This document shows positions 17,742 through 26,819 of a stretch of 64,000 bases of DNA, piece after piece (within the stretch, counting starts at the first letter, position 1; every line of letters begins with the position of its first letter). The DNA is from Enterococcus avium ATCC 14025 (lineage in GTDB: Bacteria; Bacillota; Bacilli; Lactobacillales; Enterococcaceae). Made by a program: the position numbers and the translations under genes. Below the pieces are notes generated by a model, which did no database searches, was not told the DNA's origin, and saw only the letters and a program-made list of their open reading frames with translations. The DNA lies in contig NZ_KE136367.1 of assembly GCF_000406965.1 (NCBI RefSeq), positions 232,001-296,000 of the forward strand, read 5' to 3'.

Positions 17742-17945
17742 TTAGAATGGTTTCATGAACTCCTTCAGCTTGGCCAGTTCCACTTCGTGCTTCAGCCCGA
17801 TTAGCGGATTGGTAGGCGTGACGACAATCAAAACCACTTTTCGCCCTTTTGAAAAATGGTTTCTTAAATAAACGTTCGCTCTGAGCGGTAAAGCTAGTTC
17901 ATGAAACCAGCCATCAAAAAAGTATTTGTAACCTACGAGAAGATA
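17742..17945 (-). pseudogene. Decayed gene fragment upstream of the MFS gene
   Basis: An open frame of 67 codons with strongly protein-like content (end: GLKHEVELAKLKEFMKPF) stops 12 bases before the MFS start, its stop next to the MFS ribosome binding site. There is no ATG; the first GTG occurs about 35 codons in, and no ribosome binding site matches. A stop (TAG, 17946-17948) lies directly upstream. The best reading is the 3' part of a gene that once headed this operon and lost its 5' end. I do not recognise the family. It could also be chance. Confidence 0.35.
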
Positions 17946-17966
17946 CTATATACTGTTGTTGACCTT

Positions 17967-17994
17967 TTGATAAGTACCCACTTTTTTGTACTAT
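17967..17994 (+). promoter_or_regulatory. Promoter of the HxlR gene
   Basis: TTGATA and TACTAT are 16 bases apart, about 56 bases before the TTG start. The -10 is followed by a palindromic AGGTACCT, and GTAC occurs three times from 17974 to 18002, a possible autoregulatory operator. Confidence 0.5.
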
Positions 17995-18050
17995 AGGTAC
18001 CTTTCAGTAACTTTTGGATTATATCAAGGTTTTTTAGGAGGAAATTTATT

Positions 18051-18404
18051 TTGGAAAATCGTACATATATGATCGGTGTTGAAGCGACGATGGATGTCAT
18101 TGGCGGAAAATGGAAACCAATTATTCTATGCAATCTGCGCCATGAACCCATGCGGCCTAGTGATTTGAAGCGCGGTATCACTGGTATTAGCCAGAAAATG
18201 CTGACGCAGCAGCTGCGTGAATTGGAAGAGGACAATATCATTGATCGCAAAGTCTATCAGCAAGTTCCGCCGAAAGTAGAATATTCATTAAGCAACTACG
18301 GCCGCAGTCTATCAGATATTTTGGATAGCCTGTGCAATTGGGGCGAACAGCATGTCGCTCATCTGCAAAAACAAGGACAGGCTATTTGCTTGAAAGCAAA
18401 TTAA
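18051..18404 (+). CDS. HxlR family regulator
   Basis: The 117-residue protein is a single HxlR winged helix (VEATMDVIGGKWKPIILCNLRH; RPSDLKRGITGISQKMLTQQLRELEEDNII). TTG at 18051 follows AGGAGG by 9 bases and gives the typical length. Many HxlR proteins (YodB, HypR types) have a redox-sensing Cys just before the VEAT motif; here that position has Ile-Gly, so a thiol switch at that site is absent (one Cys remains near residue 27). It is divergent from the MFS exporter region. Confidence 0.88.
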   Translation: MENRTYMIGVEATMDVIGGKWKPIILCNLRHEPMRPSDLKRGITGISQKMLTQQLRELEEDNIIDRKVYQQVPPKVEYSLSNYGRSLSDILDSLCNWGEQHVAHLQKQGQAICLKAN

Positions 18405-18437
18405 AAAGGAAGTTGAGGTGACCTCAACTTCCTTTTT
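18403..18437. terminator. Bidirectional terminator between the HxlR gene and thiD
   Basis: A perfect 17-bp palindrome around a single base, with A5 and T5 tracts at its ends, overlaps the ends of both convergent genes. Confidence 0.9.
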
Positions 18438-19254
18438 ATCTGATCAAAATGTCATCAGAAATCTCTGCCCAATGATTCGTTGGCCCGTGACCATGCCCAA
18501 CGAAAATAGGTTGACTAATTGCGGCTTGAATAAATTTCTTTCCAATGATGATCGCTTCCTTCAAATCTTTCCCTTTTGCCAACTCAGCAGCGATACAAGC
18601 CGAAAAGGTATCGCCTGTTCCATGAGTATTGGCGGTCTCTACTCTCGGAGCGCTCATCCAGAAGCTTTCTCCTGATGCTAGTAAAACAAAATCAGCAGCC
18701 TCTTTATTTTGGCTATGCCCACCTTTAACAACAACGTTTTTCGTGCCCAAATTTTGCAGCTTCTTCGCCGCCTCGATCATCTCCTGATCCGTAACGATTC
18801 GCTGTCCGATGATCACCTCTGCCTCTGGTAAATTCGGAGTCACGATGGTAGCTAACGGCAATAGTTTCTCATTAATGGTTTTCACTGCATCATTTTGCAA
18901 CAGGTGATGACCGCCTTTAGCCACCATCACAGGATCAACAATTAATGGTCCAAAATTGACTTGCTTCAATTTCTTCACGACAATTTCCACGCGTTCGACA
19001 TCTGCCAGCATCCCGGTTTTTGCCGCACCAATCGTAAAATCCGCGGCTAGAGAATCAAACTGCTCTTCGATAAAACTACTGGGAATCGCCATACTATCCT
19101 GCACTCCGTAAGTATTTTGGGCTGTCAATGCTACGATGATACTCATACCAAAAGCTTTTCGAGCTTGAAACGTTTTTAAATCGGCTTGAATTCCAGCGCC
19201 ACCGCCAGAATCAGAACCTGCGATCGTTACGACTTGTGGTGTTGAATTGATCAT
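18436..19254 (-). CDS. thiD: Hydroxymethylpyrimidine/phosphomethylpyrimidine kinase
   Basis: The 272-residue ribokinase-fold protein shows [22 protein letters not shown] at the N-terminus, AKTGML, and the anion hole/catalytic loop [17 protein letters not shown]. It phosphorylates HMP to HMP-PP for thiamine synthesis. It is the last gene of the thiW-thiM-thiE-thiD operon; its ATG overlaps the thiE stop by four bases. Confidence 0.95.
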   Translation of the reverse strand: MINSTPQVVTIAGSDSGGGAGIQADLKTFQARKAFGMSIIVALTAQNTYGVQDSMAIPSSFIEEQFDSLAADFTIGAAKTGMLADVERVEIVVKKLKQVNFGPLIVDPVMVAKGGHHLLQNDAVKTINEKLLPLATIVTPNLPEAEVIIGQRIVTDQEMIEAAKKLQNLGTKNVVVKGGHSQNKEAADFVLLASGESFWMSAPRVETANTHGTGDTFSACIAAELAKGKDLKEAIIIGKKFIQAAISQPIFVGHGHGPTNHWAEISDDILIR

Positions 19255-19880
19255 ACATGTTCCTCCAATACCTCTGCTATTTTTCCCCTTAGAGCCTGAA
19301 CTTTTTTACCAACATTTTCCGCTAACATGATCTCACTAACAATCGAAACACCATCAATCCCTGTTCCACGAAAATCAGATAGATTTTCTTCTTTGATACC
19401 GCCGATCGCAACACTTGGAATCGTCACTGCCTCATTAATCGCTTTTAGCGTCTCAATCGAAGTCAAAGCAGTGTCTTTTGTTTTTGTCGGGAAAATGGCA
19501 CCAATCCCTAAATAATCCGCTCCTGCCTTTTCAGCCTCTAAGCCACGATCCACAGTTTTTGCTGATACCCCTAGAATTTTTTCTGTACCAATGAGCGAAC
19601 GAACAATATCCACCGGCATCTCATCATCTCCGATGTGCACTCCTGCTGCGTCGACTGCCAAACAAATGTCAACACGATCATTAATAATTAAAGGAACATC
19701 GTAACGATCCGTAATAGCTTTTACCTTCAAAGCCAGCTCATAAAAAGCACCCGTCAACAAAGTCTTCTCTCGTAATTGAATTAATGTCACACCATTTTGA
19801 CAGGCCTCTTCAATCACCGCTAAAAACTTCTCATCGCTAAAATCATACCGACCAGTCACTAAATATAAGGTTAAGTCCAA
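19251..19880 (-). CDS. thiE: Thiamine-phosphate synthase
   Basis: The protein of 209 residues has TIM-barrel thiamine phosphate synthase motifs: [38 protein letters not shown], and [11 protein letters not shown]. It joins HMP-PP and thiazole phosphate. The likely start is TTG at 19880, which gives the family N-terminus ([10 protein letters not shown]); it overlaps the end of thiM by 10 bases. The frame is open upstream but that part would lie within thiM. Confidence 0.93.
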   Translation of the reverse strand: MDLTLYLVTGRYDFSDEKFLAVIEEACQNGVTLIQLREKTLLTGAFYELALKVKAITDRYDVPLIINDRVDICLAVDAAGVHIGDDEMPVDIVRSLIGTEKILGVSAKTVDRGLEAEKAGADYLGIGAIFPTKTKDTALTSIETLKAINEAVTIPSVAIGGIKEENLSDFRGTGIDGVSIVSEIMLAENVGKKVQALRGKIAEVLEEHV

Positions 19881-20689
19881 TGCTTTTCCCGTCCTTTCAC
19901 TTTTGTCCACCAGTTCTCCTCCATCAATATTGAAAGCTGATTCAACGTCTCTTGCCGGAAAGCGGCTAGACCAATCGTATCTCCTGCTTGCTCTCCGCAA
20001 AGATTAAAATAGCTAACCGCAGTTACAGCCGCATCAATCGCTTTCAATCCGCCGCCTAATAATGCTGCAATCAACGCACCTACAACATCGCCTGTACCGG
20101 TAAAACGATCCAACGCAGGCACGCCATTCGCTAAATGAAAAATACGTTCTTGATCGACGATAATATCTTGAGAACCTGTTGCTAGGAACGTGGTCTTCGG
20201 ATAAAGAGCCGCTAACTTCTGCATAGCTTCCGATAATTCAGCGATTGCTTCTTCACTTTGATCTAGCTCACTACCATCCACTCCACGAGCCTGACTCGGC
20301 AGCCCGCAAAAATTCCGTAGTTCAGAAATATTGCCTTTTACTACTGTTGGATTTTCTGCCACCAACGAACGCCCTACTTGATTTCGAACCCTACTGACGC
20401 CATAACCGACCAAATCTACCACCGTTGGCTTATGAACGCTATTTGCTAGTTTGCTCGCTGCCAACAGACTGGTCCCACGTTCTTCCGACAGATGTCCGAT
20501 ATTCAGCAGCAACCCGTCTGTTTGTTGAAATAATTCCTCAAACTCGCGAGGATCAGAAGCCATGATCGGCTTTGCACCAACGTAAAGCAATGCATTTGCG
20601 ACCGTTTCACAGGTCACTTCATTGGTTATACAATGAACTAACGGAGCATTTTCTAATGGAAATCCCTTTGAAATATTCGTTTTGATCAT
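19871..20689 (-). CDS. thiM: Hydroxyethylthiazole kinase
   Basis: The 272-residue ribokinase-like enzyme has [47 protein letters not shown] and a [10 protein letters not shown] loop. It phosphorylates the thiazole alcohol. The active-site loop has Asp where some ThiM enzymes have Cys (B. subtilis Cys198), the residue general to ribokinases. Start overlaps the thiW stop by four bases. Confidence 0.95.
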   Translation of the reverse strand: MIKTNISKGFPLENAPLVHCITNEVTCETVANALLYVGAKPIMASDPREFEELFQQTDGLLLNIGHLSEERGTSLLAASKLANSVHKPTVVDLVGYGVSRVRNQVGRSLVAENPTVVKGNISELRNFCGLPSQARGVDGSELDQSEEAIAELSEAMQKLAALYPKTTFLATGSQDIIVDQERIFHLANGVPALDRFTGTGDVVGALIAALLGGGLKAIDAAVTAVSYFNLCGEQAGDTIGLAAFRQETLNQLSILMEENWWTKVKGREKHWT

Positions 20690-21207
20690 CCAAACATCCT
20701 TTCACTTGAAAACAACCGCTGCCAGCGTTTAAAAATCGTTGTTTCCTGCAATTTAACCAACACAACAAAAGCAATTGCCGAACCAATCAACGTTGCTCCG
20801 ACAAATCTCGGAGTGTAAATCAACCAGTATAGCTCATTTTGACTCCCTGTAAACCAGACCATTACAGGATAGGATAAGAGCGAACCGATGATTCCTGTAC
20901 CCACAATTTCACCCAGCATTGACCAAATCAGTCTTCCTCCTAAACGATAAAATAGACCAGCAAAAAATGCACCAAATACTGCACCCGTCAACGCTAAAGG
21001 CGGAATCCCCAACATCGTCATCCGTATCAATGCACAGACTAACGCCATGACTGTTCCGTAAAATGGTCCTAGCAACACTCCGGCGATAATGTTCATCACA
21101 CTGGACATCGGCGCCATCCCTTCGATCCGCATCAAGGGAGACAACACAACATCTAATGCGATCATTAGAGCCAATAACGTCAACTTATGAATTTTACTTT
21201 TTTCCAA
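20686..21207 (-). CDS. thiW: ThiW, thiazole-precursor ECF transporter S component
   Basis: The protein of 173 residues has five or six hydrophobic segments and the ThiW pattern HKLTLLALMIALDVVLSPLMRIEG and GPFYGTVMALVCALIRM. It belongs to the ECF S-component group taking up a thiazole moiety. TTG at 21207 follows AAAGGAG by 9 bases; upstream in-frame codons lie in the riboswitch terminator region. It is the first gene after the TPP riboswitch. Confidence 0.88.
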   Translation of the reverse strand: MEKSKIHKLTLLALMIALDVVLSPLMRIEGMAPMSSVMNIIAGVLLGPFYGTVMALVCALIRMTMLGIPPLALTGAVFGAFFAGLFYRLGGRLIWSMLGEIVGTGIIGSLLSYPVMVWFTGSQNELYWLIYTPRFVGATLIGSAIAFVVLVKLQETTIFKRWQRLFSSERMFG

Positions 21208-21249
21208 GACAAATAACTCCTTTCTACAAGAAACAAAAGGAGTAAAAGA

Positions 21250-21282
21250 CAGAAAAACCCAACCAAAATAAAATGGTCGGGT
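21250..21282 (-). terminator. Expression-platform terminator of the TPP riboswitch
   Basis: On the minus strand arms ACCCGACC and GGTTGGGT pair with a wobble, followed by TTTTTC. It lies between the aptamer and thiW. Confidence 0.8.
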
Positions 21283-21293
21283 ACGATCAGTCA

Positions 21294-21370
21294 ACTAGCT
21301 ACATTTCCCTGCGACAGTTTTAACTGCATCAGGTTCCATGGGTATAATCTCAGCCAAAAAGCACCCCAAA
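21294..21370 (-). ncRNA. TPP riboswitch (THI box)
   Basis: On the minus strand the conserved pieces occur in order: GGGGTGC, GGCTGAGA, ACCC, GAACCTGATGCAGTTA and GCAGGGAAATG. A terminator follows and then thiW. It should shut the operon when thiamine pyrophosphate is present. Confidence 0.95.
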
Positions 21371-21391
21371 TGTTTCTCTTCAATTGATTGG

Positions 21392-21400
21392 AGTATAACA
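21392..21400 (-). promoter_or_regulatory. Extended -10 promoter of the thi operon
   Basis: TGTTATACT on the minus strand, about 20 bases upstream of the THI box; -35-like TTGGAT lies 14 bases further up. Confidence 0.5.
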
Positions 21401-21451
21401 TACTTTTTTTAATCCAACTAGCTTATAATGAGAAAAAAGGAGGACCTACTC

Positions 21452-21841
21452 ATGCAAAAACCAGATTTTTCTGCCATCCATCACGTCGCTATCATCGTTT
21501 CAGACTATCAAAAGGCACGACATTTTTATGTAGATATTCTTGGTCTGCCAATCATTCGTGAAAATTTCCGACCAGAACGCCAAGATTATAAATTGGATTT
21601 ACAGCTAAATGATGCGGAATTAGAGATCTTCGCTATTAAAAATCCACCAAAGCGTCCTAGCTTTCCAGAAGCAGCAGGCTTACGCCATCTTGCGTTTAAA
21701 ACAACGGACATCGAAGCAACAGTCGCTTATTTAAATAGTCACGGTATTGATTGCGAGCCTTTGCGCACCGATGATTTTACTGGAGAGAAAATGACCTTTT
21801 TCTTTGATCCAGATGGCTTACCGTTGGAATTACATGAATAA
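21452..21841 (+). CDS. VOC family (glyoxalase-like) protein
   Basis: The 129-residue protein is one vicinal-oxygen-chelate domain: IHHVAIIVSDYQKARHFYVDILG, LEIFAI, GLRHLAFKTTDIEATVAYL and MTFFFDPDGLPLELHE. The metal-binding pattern (H, E, H, E) is complete by eye. Substrate is unknown. AAGGAGG lies 8 bases before the ATG at 21452; an upstream ATG at 21428 is not supported. Confidence 0.87.
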   Translation: MQKPDFSAIHHVAIIVSDYQKARHFYVDILGLPIIRENFRPERQDYKLDLQLNDAELEIFAIKNPPKRPSFPEAAGLRHLAFKTTDIEATVAYLNSHGIDCEPLRTDDFTGEKMTFFFDPDGLPLELHE

Positions 21842-21867
21842 AAAAAGCAGAAAATTCTGCTTTTTTT
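21841..21867 (+). terminator. Terminator of the VOC gene
   Basis: AAGCAGAA and TTCTGCTT flanked by A and T tracts directly after the stop codon. Confidence 0.85.
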
Positions 21868-21886
21868 GCGACTTAGTATCGAATAT

Positions 21887-22186
21887 CTACTCTTTTTCTA
21901 CCGGATATTTAATCGCATTCTTCTTCAATTTCTCACTAATGATCTCGTCAATATCAAAGTCCAAATTATCTGCCATCATGTAAGAATAAATCAGTACATC
22001 CGCTAATTCTTCCTTCAACCGCTCCGTTTGCGTCCGCGCCTCTTCTGAATCTTTCCACTGAAAAAGCTCTAATAGTTCAGCCGCCTCCAAGCAGATCGAC
22101 AAGGCTAAATCCTTCTCATTATGAAAAGGACGCCAGTTTCGTTCATCGCGAAATTGATTGATTTTTTCCATACTATTATTATCCAT
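21887..22186 (-). CDS. MazG-like nucleotide pyrophosphohydrolase
   Basis: The 99-residue all-helical protein has the MazG/RS21-C6 pattern EAAELLELFQW followed by EELADVLIYSYMMAD, the E-E-x-x-E/D metal-binding ladder. Such proteins hydrolyse non-canonical or excess dNTPs. ATG at 22186 is six bases after GAAGG. It follows the Mga-type gene by 19 bases and could be in its operon. Confidence 0.85.
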   Translation of the reverse strand: MDNNSMEKINQFRDERNWRPFHNEKDLALSICLEAAELLELFQWKDSEEARTQTERLKEELADVLIYSYMMADNLDFDIDEIISEKLKKNAIKYPVEKE

Positions 22187-22205
22187 ACTCAACCTTCTTT
22201 CGCTA

Positions 22206-23735
22206 CTATTCTATCATAGTGGCCAAGTTACGTTTTTCTTCAAGCTTACTGATCATTTCTTGTATCCAATGTGTACTTTGACTAGTTAAAAAAGGATCAA
22301 TTACGACTACGGGATAATCATTCGGCAATCCTTCAGCTGAACCTGTAGTAATCAAGCAATCATAATTTTTCAACTCATAATGCAACTGAGCGATTCCTCC
22401 TGATAGATTCTCAAAATGATTGATTATGAAGTTTCCATAAATTGTATCAGAAATTTGTTTCGCTAAAAAGCTTTCTTCTGTAGGGGTCAAATCAGATAAT
22501 AACAAAACTTTTAATAGTGGTTCTTGATTCGCCAACCATTCCATACACCTTTCTTCCATCGTAATCAGTAGATAGACATAGTTACGGACAAAATCTTCTT
22601 CCTGATATATCTCGTATTTCGCTACAAATCTTTTTACTAAATTCGTTATTTTTTCTACTCCGCGACTATACATTTTTGATGCTTCCGATAAAAACATAGT
22701 TCTGTTACGCCATAGTAAACAGACATATTGCCCTTGGGGATCATACATATAAAAATCATTTGATAAAACTGTCGCTAAGTCAATTCTGCTTTGTTTTTCT
22801 AATCGATAGCCTAGCATCTCATTGTATTCTTCCACGAGTTCATAATGACGCATAAATAGCTGCTGATAGTTTGCATTATCTGTCATAGCAAGTTCACGGT
22901 GTTGAAAGCTGAATACGATTGAATCAGAAAAAATTAACCACAGACCTTCCCTCACCATTTCTGGTGTTAATTCTAGATCTAAACCTTCTCGAACGGCTTG
23001 TCTTAGTTTCTTATACTCGATATCCATAGGCAAAAACAATCCTTCAGTCCGCAGCTCTCCTTTTGGATAACTATGACCATTTTTCACTCGCCAAATACTA
23101 ATATAGAAATTATAAATCAAGCGCTTTTGAAAAACATATTTTTCATGAATTTGATTCACTCTGACAAACTCTTCTACATATTCTCCGATAATATGGTAGT
23201 GCTTCGTTGGTAATTTCGGCATCGAGCTTTCAAAAGCATTTTGTTTCTCACTGTAAAATCGATAATAAAAATTTCGGATTTCTCCTTCGTTTCCCTCTAC
23301 TCGCAATGGCCGATAACATAACTCCATGCCCGCCAATGATAAGATTTTCTCTAGCTTTTTCAAATAACGCTGTGTATTGGAAGAACTGAGGTACAGTTTT
23401 TTAGCTAATGCAGTAATATTTTCGCACTCTTCATACAAAAGTTCTTCAATAATCTGGAATTCTGGACTAGTATTCAAAATATTCGCATATAAATTCCCTA
23501 GACTAACTCTTTTCCCCACATTCAATCGATAAATCCCTTTTGTTTTCGTAATTTGAAAACTAGGATATTCATCATTGATCAACTCAATATCATTTAATAA
23601 AATTGGCAGCGAACAATTCAGCTCGCTTAATAATTGATCGCTCGACCACCCCTCACGACGATAATAGAGTCGTTCTAATAATGCTAATCGCCGTTTGTTG
23701 CTTGTTCCTAAAACTGAACGAAAATCCATGATCAT
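22206..23735 (-). CDS. Mga-type transcriptional regulator
   Basis: The 509-residue protein has the Mga layout: N-terminal HTH (about residues 15-75), an Mga helix-turn-helix (about residues 100-125, ITALAKKLYLSSSNTQRYLKKLEKIL), a long helical PRD-like middle, and a C-terminal EIIB-like domain (LLKVLLLSDLTPTEESFLAKQI). Enterococci and streptococci use such proteins as global or local activators tied to PTS state. The target is not visible. Confidence 0.8.
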   Translation of the reverse strand: MIMDFRSVLGTSNKRRLALLERLYYRREGWSSDQLLSELNCSLPILLNDIELINDEYPSFQITKTKGIYRLNVGKRVSLGNLYANILNTSPEFQIIEELLYEECENITALAKKLYLSSSNTQRYLKKLEKILSLAGMELCYRPLRVEGNEGEIRNFYYRFYSEKQNAFESSMPKLPTKHYHIIGEYVEEFVRVNQIHEKYVFQKRLIYNFYISIWRVKNGHSYPKGELRTEGLFLPMDIEYKKLRQAVREGLDLELTPEMVREGLWLIFSDSIVFSFQHRELAMTDNANYQQLFMRHYELVEEYNEMLGYRLEKQSRIDLATVLSNDFYMYDPQGQYVCLLWRNRTMFLSEASKMYSRGVEKITNLVKRFVAKYEIYQEEDFVRNYVYLLITMEERCMEWLANQEPLLKVLLLSDLTPTEESFLAKQISDTIYGNFIINHFENLSGGIAQLHYELKNYDCLITTGSAEGLPNDYPVVVIDPFLTSQSTHWIQEMISKLEEKRNLATMIE

Positions 23736-24244
23736 TCTCCTCTCAAAAGAACGACTTGCTAGTAAACTCTCCCCTTTAGCTGACCGTCATCATCCGCCAT
23801 TTCTTCATAATTTTTGTACTTTGATAAAAAAATGAAAGGCTATTGATTAATAAATCATTTTCTCAGTAATTTTCCATTTTTAAAGTAAAAGAAATATCAA
23901 ACACTTGAAATATTCTAATGTTGTTAACAAATAATAATATAAATAGATGGTGGTGGCAATTTTTAGTCAAAATCATTCAAAATACGTAATTAACAGATTG
24001 ATTTTTTTAAGATGAAGAGGAAAAAGTAAAAAAATAGTGAATTCAAATCAAATTAAAAAACGTTAAAAGCAATTTTAAAGGCTATTTATTTGTTAATATC
24101 ATCATTTTTGAGCATTTTTCGTTAAAAAATTCATCGATTATAGGTTATCCCAATTTTTTTCAAAAAATAAAAAAGCAAGGGCTAAAGTAAGGACCTGACA
24201 CAATAACCTGAAACGAAATAGAATTACCTCTTTATTAACTCAAC
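23736..24244. other. AT-rich region without a visible gene
   Basis: About 500 bases upstream of the Mga-type gene. The stretch is very AT-rich, with several runs of A or T, and no frame with a ribosome binding site was found. It may hold the Mga-gene promoter region, but no clear consensus pair was seen. Confidence 0.5.
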
Positions 24245-24294
24245 AAAAACTAGACTGCCGATCTCCGATAGAATTTCGGAAATCAGCAGCCTAG
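24245..24294 (-). terminator. Terminator after the frameshifted remnant
   Basis: On the minus strand a 19-bp stem forms from CTAGGCTGCTGATTTCCGA and its partner with three G-U wobbles, followed by TTTTTG. On the plus strand the same three positions would be mismatches, so the hairpin is built for minus-strand RNA. Confidence 0.75.
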
Positions 24295-24316
24295 AAAAAT
24301 ATTTTTTATTACTGTC

Positions 24317-24567
24317 TCAATCTTTTAGGTCAGTTCTTAAAGACCATTTGTCTTTAATTATTTCTATTAATTCAGTGTTATAGTTATCCAATATAAAGGC
24401 TAATATTACATGATAAAAGTATAATCCCAGTACCAGTGATCAACAGTAAGAAACTGCCTTTTGATTATTAAGAATTCTTTGCCTCTAATCACTAACTGGA
24501 AGCCGTTTGTGCTCACATCAAGTTTTACATAATTTAACCTGATATTCGTACTCTCTAAAATTTTTAG
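24317..24567 (-). pseudogene. Frameshifted gene remnant after the ASCH gene
   Basis: Two protein-like frames lie end to end on the minus strand. The first (24406-24567) begins at the ASCH stop and contains NGFQLVIRGKEFLIIKRQFL and ends DHWYWDYTFIM. The second (24317 up to about 24415, in another frame) ends IEIIKDKWSLRTDLKD. A single frameshift near 24410-24440 would join them into one product of about 80 residues. No proper start codon or ribosome binding site is present. A strong minus-strand terminator follows. I do not recognise the family. Confidence 0.4.
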
Positions 24568-24950
24568 TTAATCAGCGCTAGATAATGGTTTTGCCAAAAT
24601 TTTTCAGTCACAACCTTCTCACCATCATCAAACTTAAATTCACCTTCCACTGGTACAACAATCTGCTCATCTGGCACATGGTAAAGCCGGCGTTGCCCCT
24701 TAATTGGAAACGGTTTGATACAACGAACATTCTCAAAAATCCATGCATAAGAATCGTCAGCCAATTTTTTTACATCGGTTAAATCAACAATACAAACAGC
24801 ATAACCTGAAATGCAACCAGGAGTCTTGATAGCTGTCGAGCAGATTAATAAAGGTCCTCTATGATGGGTTGTCCATGATCGGTATTCCTCTTTCTTCTTT
24901 CCTAGTAGAATATCCATTACTGGCTCAGGATGAATCGAGATAGCTTTCAA
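24564..24950 (-). CDS. ASCH domain protein
   Basis: The 128-residue protein has the ASCH fold pattern: N-terminal KAISIHPEPVMDILLGKKKEEYRSW, then RGPLLICSTA and GYAVCIVDLTDVKK. ASCH domains are PUA-like and bind RNA or, in some cases, hydrolyse modified cytidine nucleosides; the role here is unknown. It is followed without a gap by a frameshifted remnant. Confidence 0.8.
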   Translation of the reverse strand: MKAISIHPEPVMDILLGKKKEEYRSWTTHHRGPLLICSTAIKTPGCISGYAVCIVDLTDVKKLADDSYAWIFENVRCIKPFPIKGQRRLYHVPDEQIVVPVEGEFKFDDGEKVVTEKFWQNHYLALIN

Positions 24951-25019
24951 ATTGTTCGCCTCACTTTTCGCTTATTTATAGACTAGTTTATCACTTTATC
25001 CAAATTCTGATAAAAATAA

Positions 25020-25535
25020 TTAATCGCTTTCATCTTTACTATCACGTTTAATTTTCTTAAAAATTTCCAGCCAAACGTCATCAAATACAATCACTTGAGT
25101 AGCAATCCTTTGATTTTCAACTCGATTCGTTACATTGTATAAAACGCGGGCTGCCGCTTCTTTGGGGTACTGATAAATGCCTGCGCTCAATACCGGTACT
25201 GCAAGTGTTTGTATATCATTTTCTCGTGCCAATTGGAAAACAGCTTCATAGGCTGAATACAATAATGTTTCTTCCTCATGTTGGCCATCAATATAACGTG
25301 GACCTACCGCATGGATTACATACTTTGCTGGTAAATCAAAAGCTGGCGTTATCACGGCTGTTCCCGTAGGAGTTCCACCAATCTTAGCCATCGCTTGCTT
25401 CAATTTTGGACCAGCTGCCTGATTTAAAGCGCCGTCTACACCTCCACCAGGAATTAGGGCTGTATTTGCGGCATTCACAATCGCGTCTACTCGATTAGCA
25501 AGACGAGAAATATCGCCTAATTTTACTTCGATCAT
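25020..25535 (-). CDS. Macro-domain ADP-ribose hydrolase-like protein
   Basis: The 171-residue protein is one macro domain (AF1521/YmdB-like): GDISRL, DAIVNAANTALIPGGGVDGALNQAAG, YVIHAVGPRY and PVLSAGIYQYP. Such enzymes remove O-acetyl or protein-linked ADP-ribose. Single gene between the ASCH gene and dus. GGAGT precedes the ATG. Confidence 0.9.
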   Translation of the reverse strand: MIEVKLGDISRLANRVDAIVNAANTALIPGGGVDGALNQAAGPKLKQAMAKIGGTPTGTAVITPAFDLPAKYVIHAVGPRYIDGQHEEETLLYSAYEAVFQLARENDIQTLAVPVLSAGIYQYPKEAAARVLYNVTNRVENQRIATQVIVFDDVWLEIFKKIKRDSKDESD

Positions 25536-25651
25536 AAAAACACTCCTTGATTTTTTAGATATGAAATATGCAATCGCTCCTTTCTATTATACCAAGCTAA
25601 CAAGAATCGTGGGAATAATAGAACCTAGATCATTACCTGACTCCTTGAAAT

Positions 25652-25699
25652 GAAAAAACGAGTGGCTAATCCTGTTAATTACTTGCAGAATCAGCCACC
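25652..25699 (-). terminator. Terminator of the dihydrouridine synthase gene
   Basis: On the minus strand GTGGCTGATTCTG pairs with CAGGATTAGCCAC using two wobbles, followed by a TTTTTT tract. Confidence 0.8.
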
Positions 25700-25726
25700 C
25701 TTTTATTTTTTTATCACAAATGACAC

Positions 25727-26701
25727 TTAGAAAATTTCTTCATGCTGTCTTTCAAAATCAGCCAAAATCTCTCGAACCTCAGCGGTTGACTTCGTATTCA
25801 TTAAGCTCACCCGCAAATCATTTGCACCGGGGAATCCCTTAACATAGATTTTAAAGAAACGATGCAATCCAACAATCGAACGAGGAACCTGCTCCGCGTA
25901 CTTGTCTTGCAAATCAAGCTGTAATCGCAGCAAACCGATTAATTCTTTCGGCGAATGCTCTTGCGGTTCTTTCTCAAAGGCGTATGGATTCTTGAAAATC
26001 CCACGCCCGATCATCAAGCCGTCCACACCATATTTTTCAGCAAGCTCCAGACCCATCTGACGATCTAAAATGTCTCCATTAATAGTAATCAATGTCTGGG
26101 GCGCGATCTCATCCCGCAGCTCTACGATTCGAGGAATCAGCTCCCAATGCGCAGCCACCTTGCTCATCTCTTTGCGCGTCCGCATGTGAACCGAAAGATT
26201 CGCAATATCTTGCTTCAGTAAATGACTGATCCATTTCTCCATCTCAGCAGTGTCAGTAAAACCAAGCCGCGTCTTCACACTGACTGGTAGCCCACCCGCT
26301 TTGGCCGCTTCAATTAATTCTGCCGCAACCTCCGGACGTAAAATCAAGCCGCTGCCTTTGCCACGCTCCGCGACATTCGGTACCGGGCAACCCATATTCA
26401 AATCAATTCCTTTAAAGCCCATATCCGCCAATGCGATACTCATCTCACGGAAAAATTCTGGCTTATCTCCCCAGATATGCGCCACCATCGGCTGTTCATC
26501 CTCTGTGAAGGCCAATCGTCCACGAACACTTTCGATTCCATCCGGATGGCAAAAACTATCCGAATTCGTAAACTCCGTAAAGAAAACATCCGGTGCCCCC
26601 GCCTCTTTTACCACATGACGAAACACCACATCCGTCACATCTTCCATCGGTGCCAGTATAAAAAAGGGCTTTGGCAGCTCCGCCCAAAAATTATTATTCA
26701 T
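25727..26701 (-). CDS. dus: tRNA-dihydrouridine synthase
   Basis: The 324-residue FMN enzyme shows [13 protein letters not shown], the catalytic Cys105 in [28 protein letters not shown], and [15 protein letters not shown]. It reduces uridines to dihydrouridine in tRNA. It is closer to the DusC-like/short Dus set than to the two-gene B. subtilis type; the exact tRNA position cannot be told. Single gene with its own terminator. Confidence 0.9.
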   Translation of the reverse strand: MNNNFWAELPKPFFILAPMEDVTDVVFRHVVKEAGAPDVFFTEFTNSDSFCHPDGIESVRGRLAFTEDEQPMVAHIWGDKPEFFREMSIALADMGFKGIDLNMGCPVPNVAERGKGSGLILRPEVAAELIEAAKAGGLPVSVKTRLGFTDTAEMEKWISHLLKQDIANLSVHMRTRKEMSKVAAHWELIPRIVELRDEIAPQTLITINGDILDRQMGLELAEKYGVDGLMIGRGIFKNPYAFEKEPQEHSPKELIGLLRLQLDLQDKYAEQVPRSIVGLHRFFKIYVKGFPGANDLRVSLMNTKSTAEVREILADFERQHEEIF

Positions 26702-26787
26702 TATGTATACTTCCTCCTAAACATCAAAACAACGTCATTATACTAAGATTTTAAGGCAGAAGCAAAAATACAAATTGCTGACTAATG

Positions 26788-26819
26788 AAAAAACTATCCT
26801 TAGTGCAAACTAAGGATAG
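26788..26819 (-). terminator. Terminator overlapping the XRE gene stop
   Basis: CTATCCTTAGT and ACTAAGGATAG pair perfectly with a short loop and run into TTTTTTC on the minus strand. The 5' arm contains the stop codon of the XRE-type gene. Confidence 0.8.
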
